This document shows, piece after piece, positions 28,846 through 37,064 of a stretch of DNA of 64,000 bases. Position numbers and translations under genes: made by a program. Under the pieces are notes generated by a model that did not search any database, was not told the origin of the DNA, and was given only the letters and a program-made list of their open reading frames with translations. This DNA is from Bacteroidaceae bacterium (GTDB taxonomy: Bacteria; Bacteroidota; Bacteroidia; Bacteroidales; Bacteroidaceae), in the NCBI GenBank assembly GCA_016286165.1, contig JAEESE010000009.1:62001-126000 (forward strand), given 5' to 3'. How positions within the stretch are numbered: the stretch's first letter is position 1; every line of letters starts with the position of its first letter.

Positions 28846-31758
28846 TTAATTATCCTTTCTCATCCATCGGCCGGGGCAGTCGGCGAAGAGCAACGATGCG
28901 GCGATAATCGACATGATTAGCAGAACCGTCAGGTTGAACCATAAAGTCTTCACGCAGCAGTTGCCCAGCAGCTTACGGCTGCTGTAGAACGGCGCCCGGC
29001 CGATCTTGCTCTGTGGTGTGAGGTAAATGGCCCCGGTGCGCGGCACGAAGTGGTTGCTGACGATGTCGAGTACCCGTTCCTGATCTGCAGAGGTGACTAT
29101 CTCTTCAAGCTTGAGGTTGAAGTTGTCGTTCTTGATTTGGAGCACGGCATCCTTGCCCAGTTCGCGCACCATGGCCGATATTTTCTTGTCTACAGCGAGC
29201 GTTAGCTGGTTGCCTCGTTTCTTGAGAATGCTTTCGGCTTCGTCGATGTAAGCTTTCAGAGGCTCGTATTCATAAAGGCCGTCGTAGGGCTTCATACCGC
29301 AGAAAGCGGTTATGCTTGGCAGATTCGTTCTTATGATTTCCATGTGCTGCTTATCGCCTTCCTCGCCACGTCTTAGTTCGTCGCGGAAGGTTTCGAGCTG
29401 CGACTGCATCTCATGTACGGGCCCGACGAGTTGCCATTGTGCCTCGTGTTTCTGCTGATGTAGTTCGAACAGGGGGCGTTCGTAGGTGTTGTCGGAGAAC
29501 TGAGTCACGGCCAGAGCCTCGAATGACCAGCGTGACGGAATCACATCGCCAACTAAGGGAACGTTGCCAGTGGTGCTGCGCGGAGTGAGGTCCGAGAAGT
29601 CTACCACAAGTCCGCAGAGCAGAATCTGTGGGATAAGCAGCAGCGGAATAGTGATGTAAATGGCTACCACGGAGCTGAGGCACTGCGATAGCAGCAGACC
29701 AGTGAGGTTCGCCAGTACGGCAGTGACGAACAGCACGAGCCACCAGATGAATGTTAAACCGTGCAAGCCCATGATGGTGTTGCCGACAAGGGTGAACAAC
29801 AGCGTTTGTAGGGCTGATACGCCAGCCAGGAACACTATCTTGGACCATATATAACTCCCGTGTGAGAGCCTGAGGAAGCGCTCGCGTTTTAGCAGGGCGC
29901 GGTCCTTGATTATCTCTTCGGCGCTGCCGCTCATGCCCACGAAAGTAGCCACAATGACAGCCATGAACAGGTAGCTGACAAGGTTTTTGTTGTGCATCAC
30001 GCTGTAGCCTTCGGGCGGGGTGTAGCGCGTCAGCATGGCGCAGATAGCAGCCAGCAGGGGTGATACAAGTGCCGTGCTTAAGATGTACTGTAGGTTGGCA
30101 ACCTTAGCCTTGGCATTACGCTGCAGGTAGATTATGAATTGCTTCAGGCGACTGGGGCGCCGTTGATCGGAAGGCGGCACTTCGCTTACGTCTGGTTCAT
30201 CGAGCTTGGGCCTGTTCTTCAGGTAGAGAGCATGCCATTCCTCGGGCGTAGTCTTACGCTCGTCGGATTCCTCGCCACTGCTTGTCAACGCTTTTTCGTC
30301 AATGATGTTGAGCACAATCTCAGGGTTGACGTTGCCACAAGTGGGGCAGGCGCTGGTGTCGGCATCGGCGTAGTCGGCCGCTGTCTTGAAGTAAGTGATG
30401 GCGTCGATGGGGTTGCCGTCGAACACAGGATAGCCACCGCGGTCGAGCAGCCATAGGCGGTCGAAGAGCTTGTATACGTCGCTCGACGGCTGATGGATGT
30501 TCACCACGATGAGTTTGCCCTTGAGTGTCTGCTCCTTAAGCAGGCTTACCACTTTCTCAGTGTCAGCCGATGAAAGGCCTGAAGTGGGCTCGTCAAGGAA
30601 AAGTACAGCGGGTTCGCGGATAAGTTCGAGGGCGATGTTCAGGCGTTTGCGCTGGCCTCCCGAGATGTATTTATTGAGCGGTGAACCGGCTTTGAGGTGA
30701 GCCACGGCATCCAGGCCGAGGTCCTTGAGAGTTTTGTCTACACGGCGCTCCAACTCATCATCGGCCATTCCGGCGAAGCAAAGGCGGGCTGTGTAGTGCA
30801 GGTTCTGGCGCACGGTGAGCTCTTCGATGAGAAGATCGTCCTGCGGAACATAGCCTATCAGGTCGCGTGCTTCGGGCTCATCGATGGAGTGTCCGTTGAT
30901 GGTTATGGTACCCTGCTGTGGTATGAGCGTTCCGTTGAGTAGCGAAAGAAGTGTTGTCTTTCCCGTGCCGGAGCCGCCCATGATGGCCACGAGCTCGCCG
31001 CTATGAAGCGTGAAGCTCATGTCGTGCATGCCATTGTCGCTGTTGGGGTAGCGGAAATTGATGTTGCGTCCGCAGAACTCCACTTGCGAGGTTTGGCCAA
31101 CGGCTTCACCTCGTTGGCGCAAATGGGCTTCGTGAATGGTAGAGTAGTAGACCGGCTTTCCTGTGCGGCCCTTGAGCACACTACTCTGCAGCCACAGCTG
31201 ATAGGCTCCCGAGAGCACGGGGACGTCGTTGAGCGTCACAGTGTCGGGGCCCAGGTATGTGAACAGCAGCTGGCCTGTCTCGTCGCTGAGGAGTGTGCGC
31301 AGCTCGCCCTCTGTGTCGTCGAGGTGATGAACAAGCACATGCTCGGTGGTGCGGCCGCTGACGTAGTCTACGTAGTCGCGCATAGCCTCTTTGCTGACGC
31401 CGAAGCACTTAGCCATGGCGCTGAACATGGGATGCTCTGCTGTGAGCGCCTTGCCGCTGCCGCCTGCAGAAAATTCCAACAGACGCAGGACCAGCATGGC
31501 TGCTTCGCGCTGGCTAATCTTACCTTTCAGCTGCTCGCAGATGGAGGCTACTACGGTGCTTGTGTCGAGCTCGTCGGTCATCTCATACACTTCGCGTGAG
31601 TCGGTGTAGAGATTGAGATAGGCATCGGTGTTGCGAATGCCGAAATGGTGACGCAGATAGCTCGCGAGCATCTTTTTTGCACGCGACTCATCGACCTGCT
31701 CCGCCTTGCCGAACAAGGCGAAGAGACTCAGGAAACTCGAGAGTATGATATCATTCAT
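28846..31758 (-). CDS. ABC transporter: TerB-like N-terminal region, ABCG-like ATPase and ABC-2 type permease in one polypeptide
   Basis: VAIMGGSGTGKTTLLSLLNG Walker A; YISGGQRKRLNIALELIREPAVLFLDEPTSGLSS signature/Walker B; C-terminal TM helices; N-terminal alpha-helical LSLFALFGKAEQVDESRAKKML. Confidence 0.85.
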   Translation of the reverse strand: MNDIILSSFLSLFALFGKAEQVDESRAKKMLASYLRHHFGIRNTDAYLNLYTDSREVYEMTDELDTSTVVASICEQLKGKISQREAAMLVLRLLEFSAGGSGKALTAEHPMFSAMAKCFGVSKEAMRDYVDYVSGRTTEHVLVHHLDDTEGELRTLLSDETGQLLFTYLGPDTVTLNDVPVLSGAYQLWLQSSVLKGRTGKPVYYSTIHEAHLRQRGEAVGQTSQVEFCGRNINFRYPNSDNGMHDMSFTLHSGELVAIMGGSGTGKTTLLSLLNGTLIPQQGTITINGHSIDEPEARDLIGYVPQDDLLIEELTVRQNLHYTARLCFAGMADDELERRVDKTLKDLGLDAVAHLKAGSPLNKYISGGQRKRLNIALELIREPAVLFLDEPTSGLSSADTEKVVSLLKEQTLKGKLIVVNIHQPSSDVYKLFDRLWLLDRGGYPVFDGNPIDAITYFKTAADYADADTSACPTCGNVNPEIVLNIIDEKALTSSGEESDERKTTPEEWHALYLKNRPKLDEPDVSEVPPSDQRRPSRLKQFIIYLQRNAKAKVANLQYILSTALVSPLLAAICAMLTRYTPPEGYSVMHNKNLVSYLFMAVIVATFVGMSGSAEEIIKDRALLKRERFLRLSHGSYIWSKIVFLAGVSALQTLLFTLVGNTIMGLHGLTFIWWLVLFVTAVLANLTGLLLSQCLSSVVAIYITIPLLLIPQILLCGLVVDFSDLTPRSTTGNVPLVGDVIPSRWSFEALAVTQFSDNTYERPLFELHQQKHEAQWQLVGPVHEMQSQLETFRDELRRGEEGDKQHMEIIRTNLPSITAFCGMKPYDGLYEYEPLKAYIDEAESILKKRGNQLTLAVDKKISAMVRELGKDAVLQIKNDNFNLKLEEIVTSADQERVLDIVSNHFVPRTGAIYLTPQSKIGRAPFYSSRKLLGNCCVKTLWFNLTVLLIMSIIAASLLFADCPGRWMRKDN

Positions 31759-32070
31759 CTTTGCTATCTGTTGCTTGCTTGAAGCTTGTAGAGGTTTACC
31801 TGTACTGCGTTTCTAATGCGTCACGCACGTGTATATGTGCGCGCAGTATGCATACATTCAGCCGACAAATGTAAAAAAATAATCCGTATCTTGGGTACAT
31901 CTTATGGTTAAAAAGGATTAAACCGACTAATTTATGTAAAAAATATGAACTGCAAAAAGCAAAACAACGCTTTTACATACCACTTCGCTTTCCCTATAAC
32001 CACACTTTGCTTCTCCGTACATTATATTATTATATGAGCGGATACGGAGAGAAATGAAACCTGATTTTTA

Positions 32071-32202
32071 TTTAATCAGGTTGGGCATTCGTTCAATTTA
32101 AGTTAGGCATGAACGCAAATAAGGTTAACTTAAAGTGCCAATTAGGTTGGCTTAATATGCCAATTAAATAGGCTTAATACGCCAATTAGGTTGGGTTTAT
32201 AT
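32071..32202. repeat. Intergenic tandem array 4, six 22-bp units
   Basis: Units start at 32071, 32093, 32115, 32137, 32159 and 32181; best units gccaattaggttggcttaatat / gccaattaaataggcttaatac / gccaattaggttgggtttatat. Confidence 0.92.
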
Positions 32203-32277
32203 TTGTGATAAGGCCGAGCTTGTGTGGAAGTGAGGCGGCAGAGATTGAAAGAGCTGTAAGGAATGCGGCCTGAAGAC

Positions 32278-32369
32278 GTTAATCGTTGTACTTTTCGGGG
32301 CCTAAATGGCAGACGCTGAGGATGTTAATCGTTGTGTTTTTCGGGACCTAAATGGCAGACGCTGAGGAT
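32278..32369. repeat. 46-bp tandem duplication covering the 3' end of the PPTase gene
   Basis: gttaatcgttgt(ac/gt)ttttcggg(g/a)cctaaatggcagacgctgaggat twice, 3 mismatches. Confidence 0.95.
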
Positions 32370-32978
32370 GTATTTGGCATTATCACTTTCACGTACATCA
32401 AAGATGTAGCCGAGGGCTGCGGCATCAGTCAGCACCATGGGAAGTTCGTCGACAAGTCCGGTTCCAGTCAACTTGAGGTATGCCTCCTTCTGGGTCCACA
32501 ACCGTATGAATGCTCGGCGAGGATCATCGTCGGTGTTGATGACGGCTGATTCTTCAGCACTCATGGTGCGGCTGAGCAGGGATGGCGAGAAGGATCGGAG
32601 GCTTTCAACGTCAATGCCTACAGGGCTGTCGCTTACTGCACAGGCAGCAGCTTCGCGGCAGTGGCTGAGGCTGAAGTATATATCAGGCCGTTCGGCCAGG
32701 AAAGGCTTGCCGTGCTCTCCGAAAGCGAACACGGGTGGTTCGGTGATGCCATACAGCTCGCGCAGCCCTTGGCAGAGGAGCATGTAGGCGGCAGCTCCTG
32801 CACGTTGGCTCCGCTCGTGGCGGAATCGCAGCAGGTAGTCGTGCCGCTGAGGGCTCATCTTGGCGAGTGCCTCGTCAAGGTCGAAGGCGTCGAGATGGTC
32901 GTTGACATACACTTTCAGCATAAGGCGATGAGGTTTTGGGGTTAGGATATAGCAGGCGTTCTTTTTGCCCGATTTCAT
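32325..32978 (-). CDS. Sfp-type 4'-phosphopantetheinyl transferase (alternative start at 32921)
   Basis: HGKPFLAERPDIYFSLSHCREAAACAVSDSPVGIDVESLR; LWTQKEAYLKLTGTGL. Confidence 0.9.
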   Translation of the reverse strand: MKSGKKNACYILTPKPHRLMLKVYVNDHLDAFDLDEALAKMSPQRHDYLLRFRHERSQRAGAAAYMLLCQGLRELYGITEPPVFAFGEHGKPFLAERPDIYFSLSHCREAAACAVSDSPVGIDVESLRSFSPSLLSRTMSAEESAVINTDDDPRRAFIRLWTQKEAYLKLTGTGLVDELPMVLTDAAALGYIFDVRESDNAKYILSVCHLGPEKHND

Positions 32979-32982
32979 CGTG

Positions 32983-32990
32983 CAAAGGTA
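32983..32990 (-). promoter_or_regulatory. -7 promoter element for the PPTase gene
   Basis: CAAAGGTA on + strand = TACCTTTG on - strand. Confidence 0.5.
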
Positions 32991-33084
32991 TGAGTTTTTC
33001 GTTTATGCTGAGGTGTGAGGTCAATTTTATTTGCTTTATGACAAAAAAAATACGTTCGGGAGCGTACGTTTTAACAAATTATTG

Positions 33085-33092
33085 TAACTTTG
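33085..33092 (+). promoter_or_regulatory. -7 promoter element for the SpoIIE-like phosphatase operon
   Basis: TAACTTTG, 21 nt before ATG 33114. Confidence 0.5.
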
Positions 33093-33113
33093 AGCGGTTA
33101 TTATGTACCAAAG

Positions 33114-35366
33114 ATGGATAAAATTAGCGACAATAAGCATTCCGGCCTTTGGATCATTCTTGCTGCCGCGCTGCTCATAGCACTCATTATCGGTGTACAA
33201 TATTATTATACTAGACGCATCATGGGACGTGAGTTGGAGCGGCGAGCCGAGAACGAACTCACGCTGAAGGCCATACTCATAAAGGGCAATCTCAACGCCA
33301 TGGAATATGCGCTGAGCGACCATGCCCGTGAGGCAGCACGGTCTTGTGCCCACCCCGACTCTATGTTTACAGTGGTTAAGAACCTATTGGATGCTCACCC
33401 CAACATAGTCGGCGGCGGCATAGGTTTTGTGCCTAACTATTACCCTGGCAAGGGACGTCTGTTCGAACCATGGGCCGGCAGTCACAGCAACGGCAATGTG
33501 TTGAAGGATTTGGCAGGGCCTAACCACGACTACACGACCATGCCATTCTATACTGAGGCTATGGACCGCAAGGGAATCTACTGGAGCGATCCGTACGTTG
33601 ACGTCGACGGAGGACTCGGCTTTATCACTACTGCCGCACTGCCAGTGCTGGCCGCCAATGGCGATGCGATAGGAGTGCTGGGTGCTGACGTCCGTCTCAG
33701 TTGGCTGGGCGATACCATCAATTCGCGCTGTATGTATCCTTCATCGTTTAACCTTCTGCTTACCGAGGAAGGCGAGTTGATAGCCGGACCGCCGGCCGAT
33801 AGCGTAGATGTTTCCAAGGTTGTCCATGCCGCAGACCTCATCAACGACAGCAGTGTGGTGCGACACAAGAGTCAGTCGGGGCATACCACTATAATCCGTT
33901 TTACCGACAAGGCTCGCGGCAAGGCCAGCATCATCTATGCTTTCATGCGCGGACGACCTCACTGGCAGATTGCTGTGGTGTGCTACGACGACGAGGTCTA
34001 TAGCCCTCTGCGCTCCATGGGGTTCATCATTCTGTTGCTGACGTTCATGTCTCTGAGCCTGCTGGCTTACATCGTATATCGTACAGTGAAGAGCGTGTTG
34101 CGCCTGAACCAAACGACTTTGCAGCAGGAACGCCTGAACGGAGAGCTGCAGACGGCCAAGCGCATACAGGCTGACATGCTTCCTGTGCAAAGCACGGAGT
34201 CCACCGGCCGCAACGATATAGCTGTGTATGGAGTGCTGGAAGCTGCGAAGGAAGTGGGCGGCGACCTGTTCGACTACTTCATCCGCGACGAGAAACTTTT
34301 CTTCTGCATAGGAGATGTGTCGGGCAAAGGTGTGCCCTCGGCAATGGTCATGGCCGTGACTCATACCCTGATACGTTCGGCTTCTGCACACGAATCCAAT
34401 CCTGCACGTATCATGCGATCCGTAAATGAGGACGCTTGCAGCGGCAATGTATCCAACATGTTTGTAACCCTTTTCATCGGAGTGCTCGACCTGCCGACGG
34501 GACGATTGCGGTTCTGCAACGCCGGCCATGACCGCCCTGTGGTGATAGGTACCCGTGCTGTGGAACTCGACACTAAGGCTAATATACCCATAGGACTCTT
34601 CAACGACTTCGAGTATGAAGGTGAGGAGACAATGTTGCAGCCGGGCTCAATGCTCTTCCTCTACACCGACGGCCTCACTGAAGCACGTAATCCCGAGGGT
34701 AAGCTCTTCGGCGAAGATCGGATGATGGAGGCTCTTGATGCCTGTATCGAAGAAGGGCTCACCCCCAAGAAACTGCTTGAGAAGATGAATGCTTGCATGC
34801 GTTCGTATATAGACATAGCAGAGCAGAGCGACGACCTGACGATGCTCGCGCTGAGATATACCCCGCAGGGCGAGCGATGCTTGTTGCACGAACAACTGGT
34901 CCTCGACAACGATGTGCAGCAGGTGACCCAGCTGGGTCTGTTCCTCAAATCGCTCGCCTCGCGCATAGGGCTCGAGAACAGCCTCGCAGCCAACATGCGC
35001 CTTGCCATCGAGGAGGCAGTCGTCAACGTCATGCAATATGCTTATCCCAAGGGAACGAGGGAGAAAATTAAGCTCGAGGCTGACGTGCTGGAGCCCGAAA
35101 GCACGGCCGACACGGCCGACAAGGAACTGTTGCGCATAATAATAAGCGACGAGGGCGTGCCATTCGACCCCACCGAGATGCCCGAAGCGGACACGTCTCT
35201 TTCGGCCGAAGAGCGGCCCATAGGCGGGCTGGGGATATTCCTCATGCGCGAACTTATGGATTCTATTAATTACGAACGAAACGATGGGCGGAACACGCTC
35301 ACATTGAAAAAGTATATTACAGCAAAACCAATAAAACCTATAGACAATGAAAACAACAATCAATGA
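33114..35366 (+). CDS. Membrane sensor: Cache-like extracellular domain, SpoIIE-type PP2C phosphatase and C-terminal RsbW-like HATPase domain
   Basis: Two TM segments flank a periplasmic domain (YWSDPYVDVDGGLGFITTAALPV); AAKEVGGDLFDYFIRDEKLFFCIGDVSGKGVPSAMVM; LAIEEAVVNVMQYAYPKG and GGLGIFLMRELMDSINYER. Confidence 0.9.
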   Translation: MDKISDNKHSGLWIILAAALLIALIIGVQYYYTRRIMGRELERRAENELTLKAILIKGNLNAMEYALSDHAREAARSCAHPDSMFTVVKNLLDAHPNIVGGGIGFVPNYYPGKGRLFEPWAGSHSNGNVLKDLAGPNHDYTTMPFYTEAMDRKGIYWSDPYVDVDGGLGFITTAALPVLAANGDAIGVLGADVRLSWLGDTINSRCMYPSSFNLLLTEEGELIAGPPADSVDVSKVVHAADLINDSSVVRHKSQSGHTTIIRFTDKARGKASIIYAFMRGRPHWQIAVVCYDDEVYSPLRSMGFIILLLTFMSLSLLAYIVYRTVKSVLRLNQTTLQQERLNGELQTAKRIQADMLPVQSTESTGRNDIAVYGVLEAAKEVGGDLFDYFIRDEKLFFCIGDVSGKGVPSAMVMAVTHTLIRSASAHESNPARIMRSVNEDACSGNVSNMFVTLFIGVLDLPTGRLRFCNAGHDRPVVIGTRAVELDTKANIPIGLFNDFEYEGEETMLQPGSMLFLYTDGLTEARNPEGKLFGEDRMMEALDACIEEGLTPKKLLEKMNACMRSYIDIAEQSDDLTMLALRYTPQGERCLLHEQLVLDNDVQQVTQLGLFLKSLASRIGLENSLAANMRLAIEEAVVNVMQYAYPKGTREKIKLEADVLEPESTADTADKELLRIIISDEGVPFDPTEMPEADTSLSAEERPIGGLGIFLMRELMDSINYERNDGRNTLTLKKYITAKPIKPIDNENNNQ

Positions 35367-35649
35367 ACAGGACGACAGAATCATCGTCGTCTTAGAAGGA
35401 GAACTTGACACGGCGGCAGCTCAAGAGACAGAACAAACACTGCAACCGCTGATGGACAATAATGGGCGCGATATCCTCTTTGATTGCGCTCAACTCGACT
35501 ACATCGCGTCGAGCGGCCTACGCATACTCATCAGTATCCTGAAAAGTGCTCGGGCTCAAGGGCGTAAGGTCATCATGAAGGATGTCAACGACGATATCAA
35601 AAACGTGTTCAAGCTCACCGGCTTCATTAACCTTTTCGAATTCGAATAA
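35347..35649 (+). CDS. STAS-domain anti-anti-sigma-factor-like protein
   Basis: IIVVLEGELDTAAAQETEQTLQPL; DYIASSGLRILISILKSARAQGRKVIM. Confidence 0.93.
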   Translation: MKTTINEQDDRIIVVLEGELDTAAAQETEQTLQPLMDNNGRDILFDCAQLDYIASSGLRILISILKSARAQGRKVIMKDVNDDIKNVFKLTGFINLFEFE

Positions 35650-35661
35650 AACTTTAATACC

Positions 35662-37017
35662 ATGAGGAGCAGCAACTGTTTTAGCTTAGCTTTTTGCATC
35701 ACCGCCCTGTTCTGCATGGCGGCAGCCAGTGCCGTGGCCGACGAACTTCCCCAGGCCGAAGAATCGGCCAAAGAAGAACGTGACACTGCGACCGCTGTCA
35801 ATAAGTTGGACATTGATGCCCAATTATTCACTCGTGGAGAAATACGCGTAGGCGGCCTGCCAGAAAACAGCGAAAAGGTCAAAGAGGATCTTGCAGCGTT
35901 CCTTATGGAACGTACACGTCTTGTCGTAGGCTACGAGCGTCCCTACTTCGATGCCAAAATCAGCGTTCAACACGCGGGTGTTTGGGGACAGGCCGGCAAG
36001 GGTACCATTAACCTGTACGAGACATGGGCGAGGTTCAAGTTGCCCATAGGCCTGTTTGCCAAGATAGGCCGTCAGGAACTGACGTACGACAACGAACGCA
36101 TTATCGGTAGTGACGACTGGGCGATGGCAGCCGCATCGCATGACGTAGGCAAATTCGGCTACGAGGGTCACGGCCATAAGGCTCACCTCATCTTAGGCTT
36201 CAACCAAAATGCCGAGAACACCAACGGCGGCACGTACTACGAGGACGGTGCCCAACCATACAAATCAATGCAAACCTTGTGGTACCATTACGACTTTGAG
36301 CGCGCCAAGTTGGGAACTTCTGTGCTGTTCATGAACCTGGGCGTGCAGGACGTCCATTACCGCTTGACGCGATTCCAACATCTTGCCGGCGTGTACATGC
36401 TCTGGGAACCGAAATCGTGGCAGTTCGAGGGCTCGTACTACCGGCAGTTCGGGCGTAGCGAAATAAACCTGCCCATCAAGGCTTGGATGGCCAGCGCTAT
36501 GGTGAAGTACCAATTGAATCCACAGCTGAACTTCGCAGCCGGCTACGACTATTTGAGCGGTGACGAGTTCTACTATGTGCGCGGTCAGGGCAAGGCCGGA
36601 TTGGTGCACCATAAGGACATGAGGGGATTCAGCACTCTCTATGGCTCGCACCACCAGTTCTATGGCGCTATGGACTTCTTTTATCTCAGCGCCTATGCCG
36701 ACGGCTTCTCACCAGGCTTGCAGAACCTTTACACCGACATCGAATATAAACCCGTCAAGCCCTTGGCCATCAAAGCTTCTTACCATTATCTGGCAACGTC
36801 TGTCACGCTGAAAAATTTAAACCGTTCGCTCGGTCATGAAATAGAGCTCTCGGCCGACTATAGATTCATGCCCTTTGCTAAACTTTCAGCAGGCTACTCG
36901 TTCATGGTCGGTACTGACACTATGAAAGCGCTCAAGCGCACGTCCGATTCAGGTCGTTTGCACTGGGCCTGGCTCTCGCTGAACATCACTCCAAGGATTT
37001 TCTCTACGAAGTGGTAA
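35662..37017 (+). CDS. Outer-membrane porin-like beta-barrel protein (alginate-export-like)
   Basis: Signal peptide; FKLPIGLFAKIGRQELTYDNERIIGSDDWAMAAASHDVGKFGYEGHGHKAHLILGFNQNAENT; C-terminal amphipathic strands ending SLNITPRIFSTKW. Confidence 0.7.
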   Translation: MRSSNCFSLAFCITALFCMAAASAVADELPQAEESAKEERDTATAVNKLDIDAQLFTRGEIRVGGLPENSEKVKEDLAAFLMERTRLVVGYERPYFDAKISVQHAGVWGQAGKGTINLYETWARFKLPIGLFAKIGRQELTYDNERIIGSDDWAMAAASHDVGKFGYEGHGHKAHLILGFNQNAENTNGGTYYEDGAQPYKSMQTLWYHYDFERAKLGTSVLFMNLGVQDVHYRLTRFQHLAGVYMLWEPKSWQFEGSYYRQFGRSEINLPIKAWMASAMVKYQLNPQLNFAAGYDYLSGDEFYYVRGQGKAGLVHHKDMRGFSTLYGSHHQFYGAMDFFYLSAYADGFSPGLQNLYTDIEYKPVKPLAIKASYHYLATSVTLKNLNRSLGHEIELSADYRFMPFAKLSAGYSFMVGTDTMKALKRTSDSGRLHWAWLSLNITPRIFSTKW

Positions 37018-37064
37018 GGCTAATATAAACTTCATTCATAATTCTTCATTCTTAATTCATTGCA

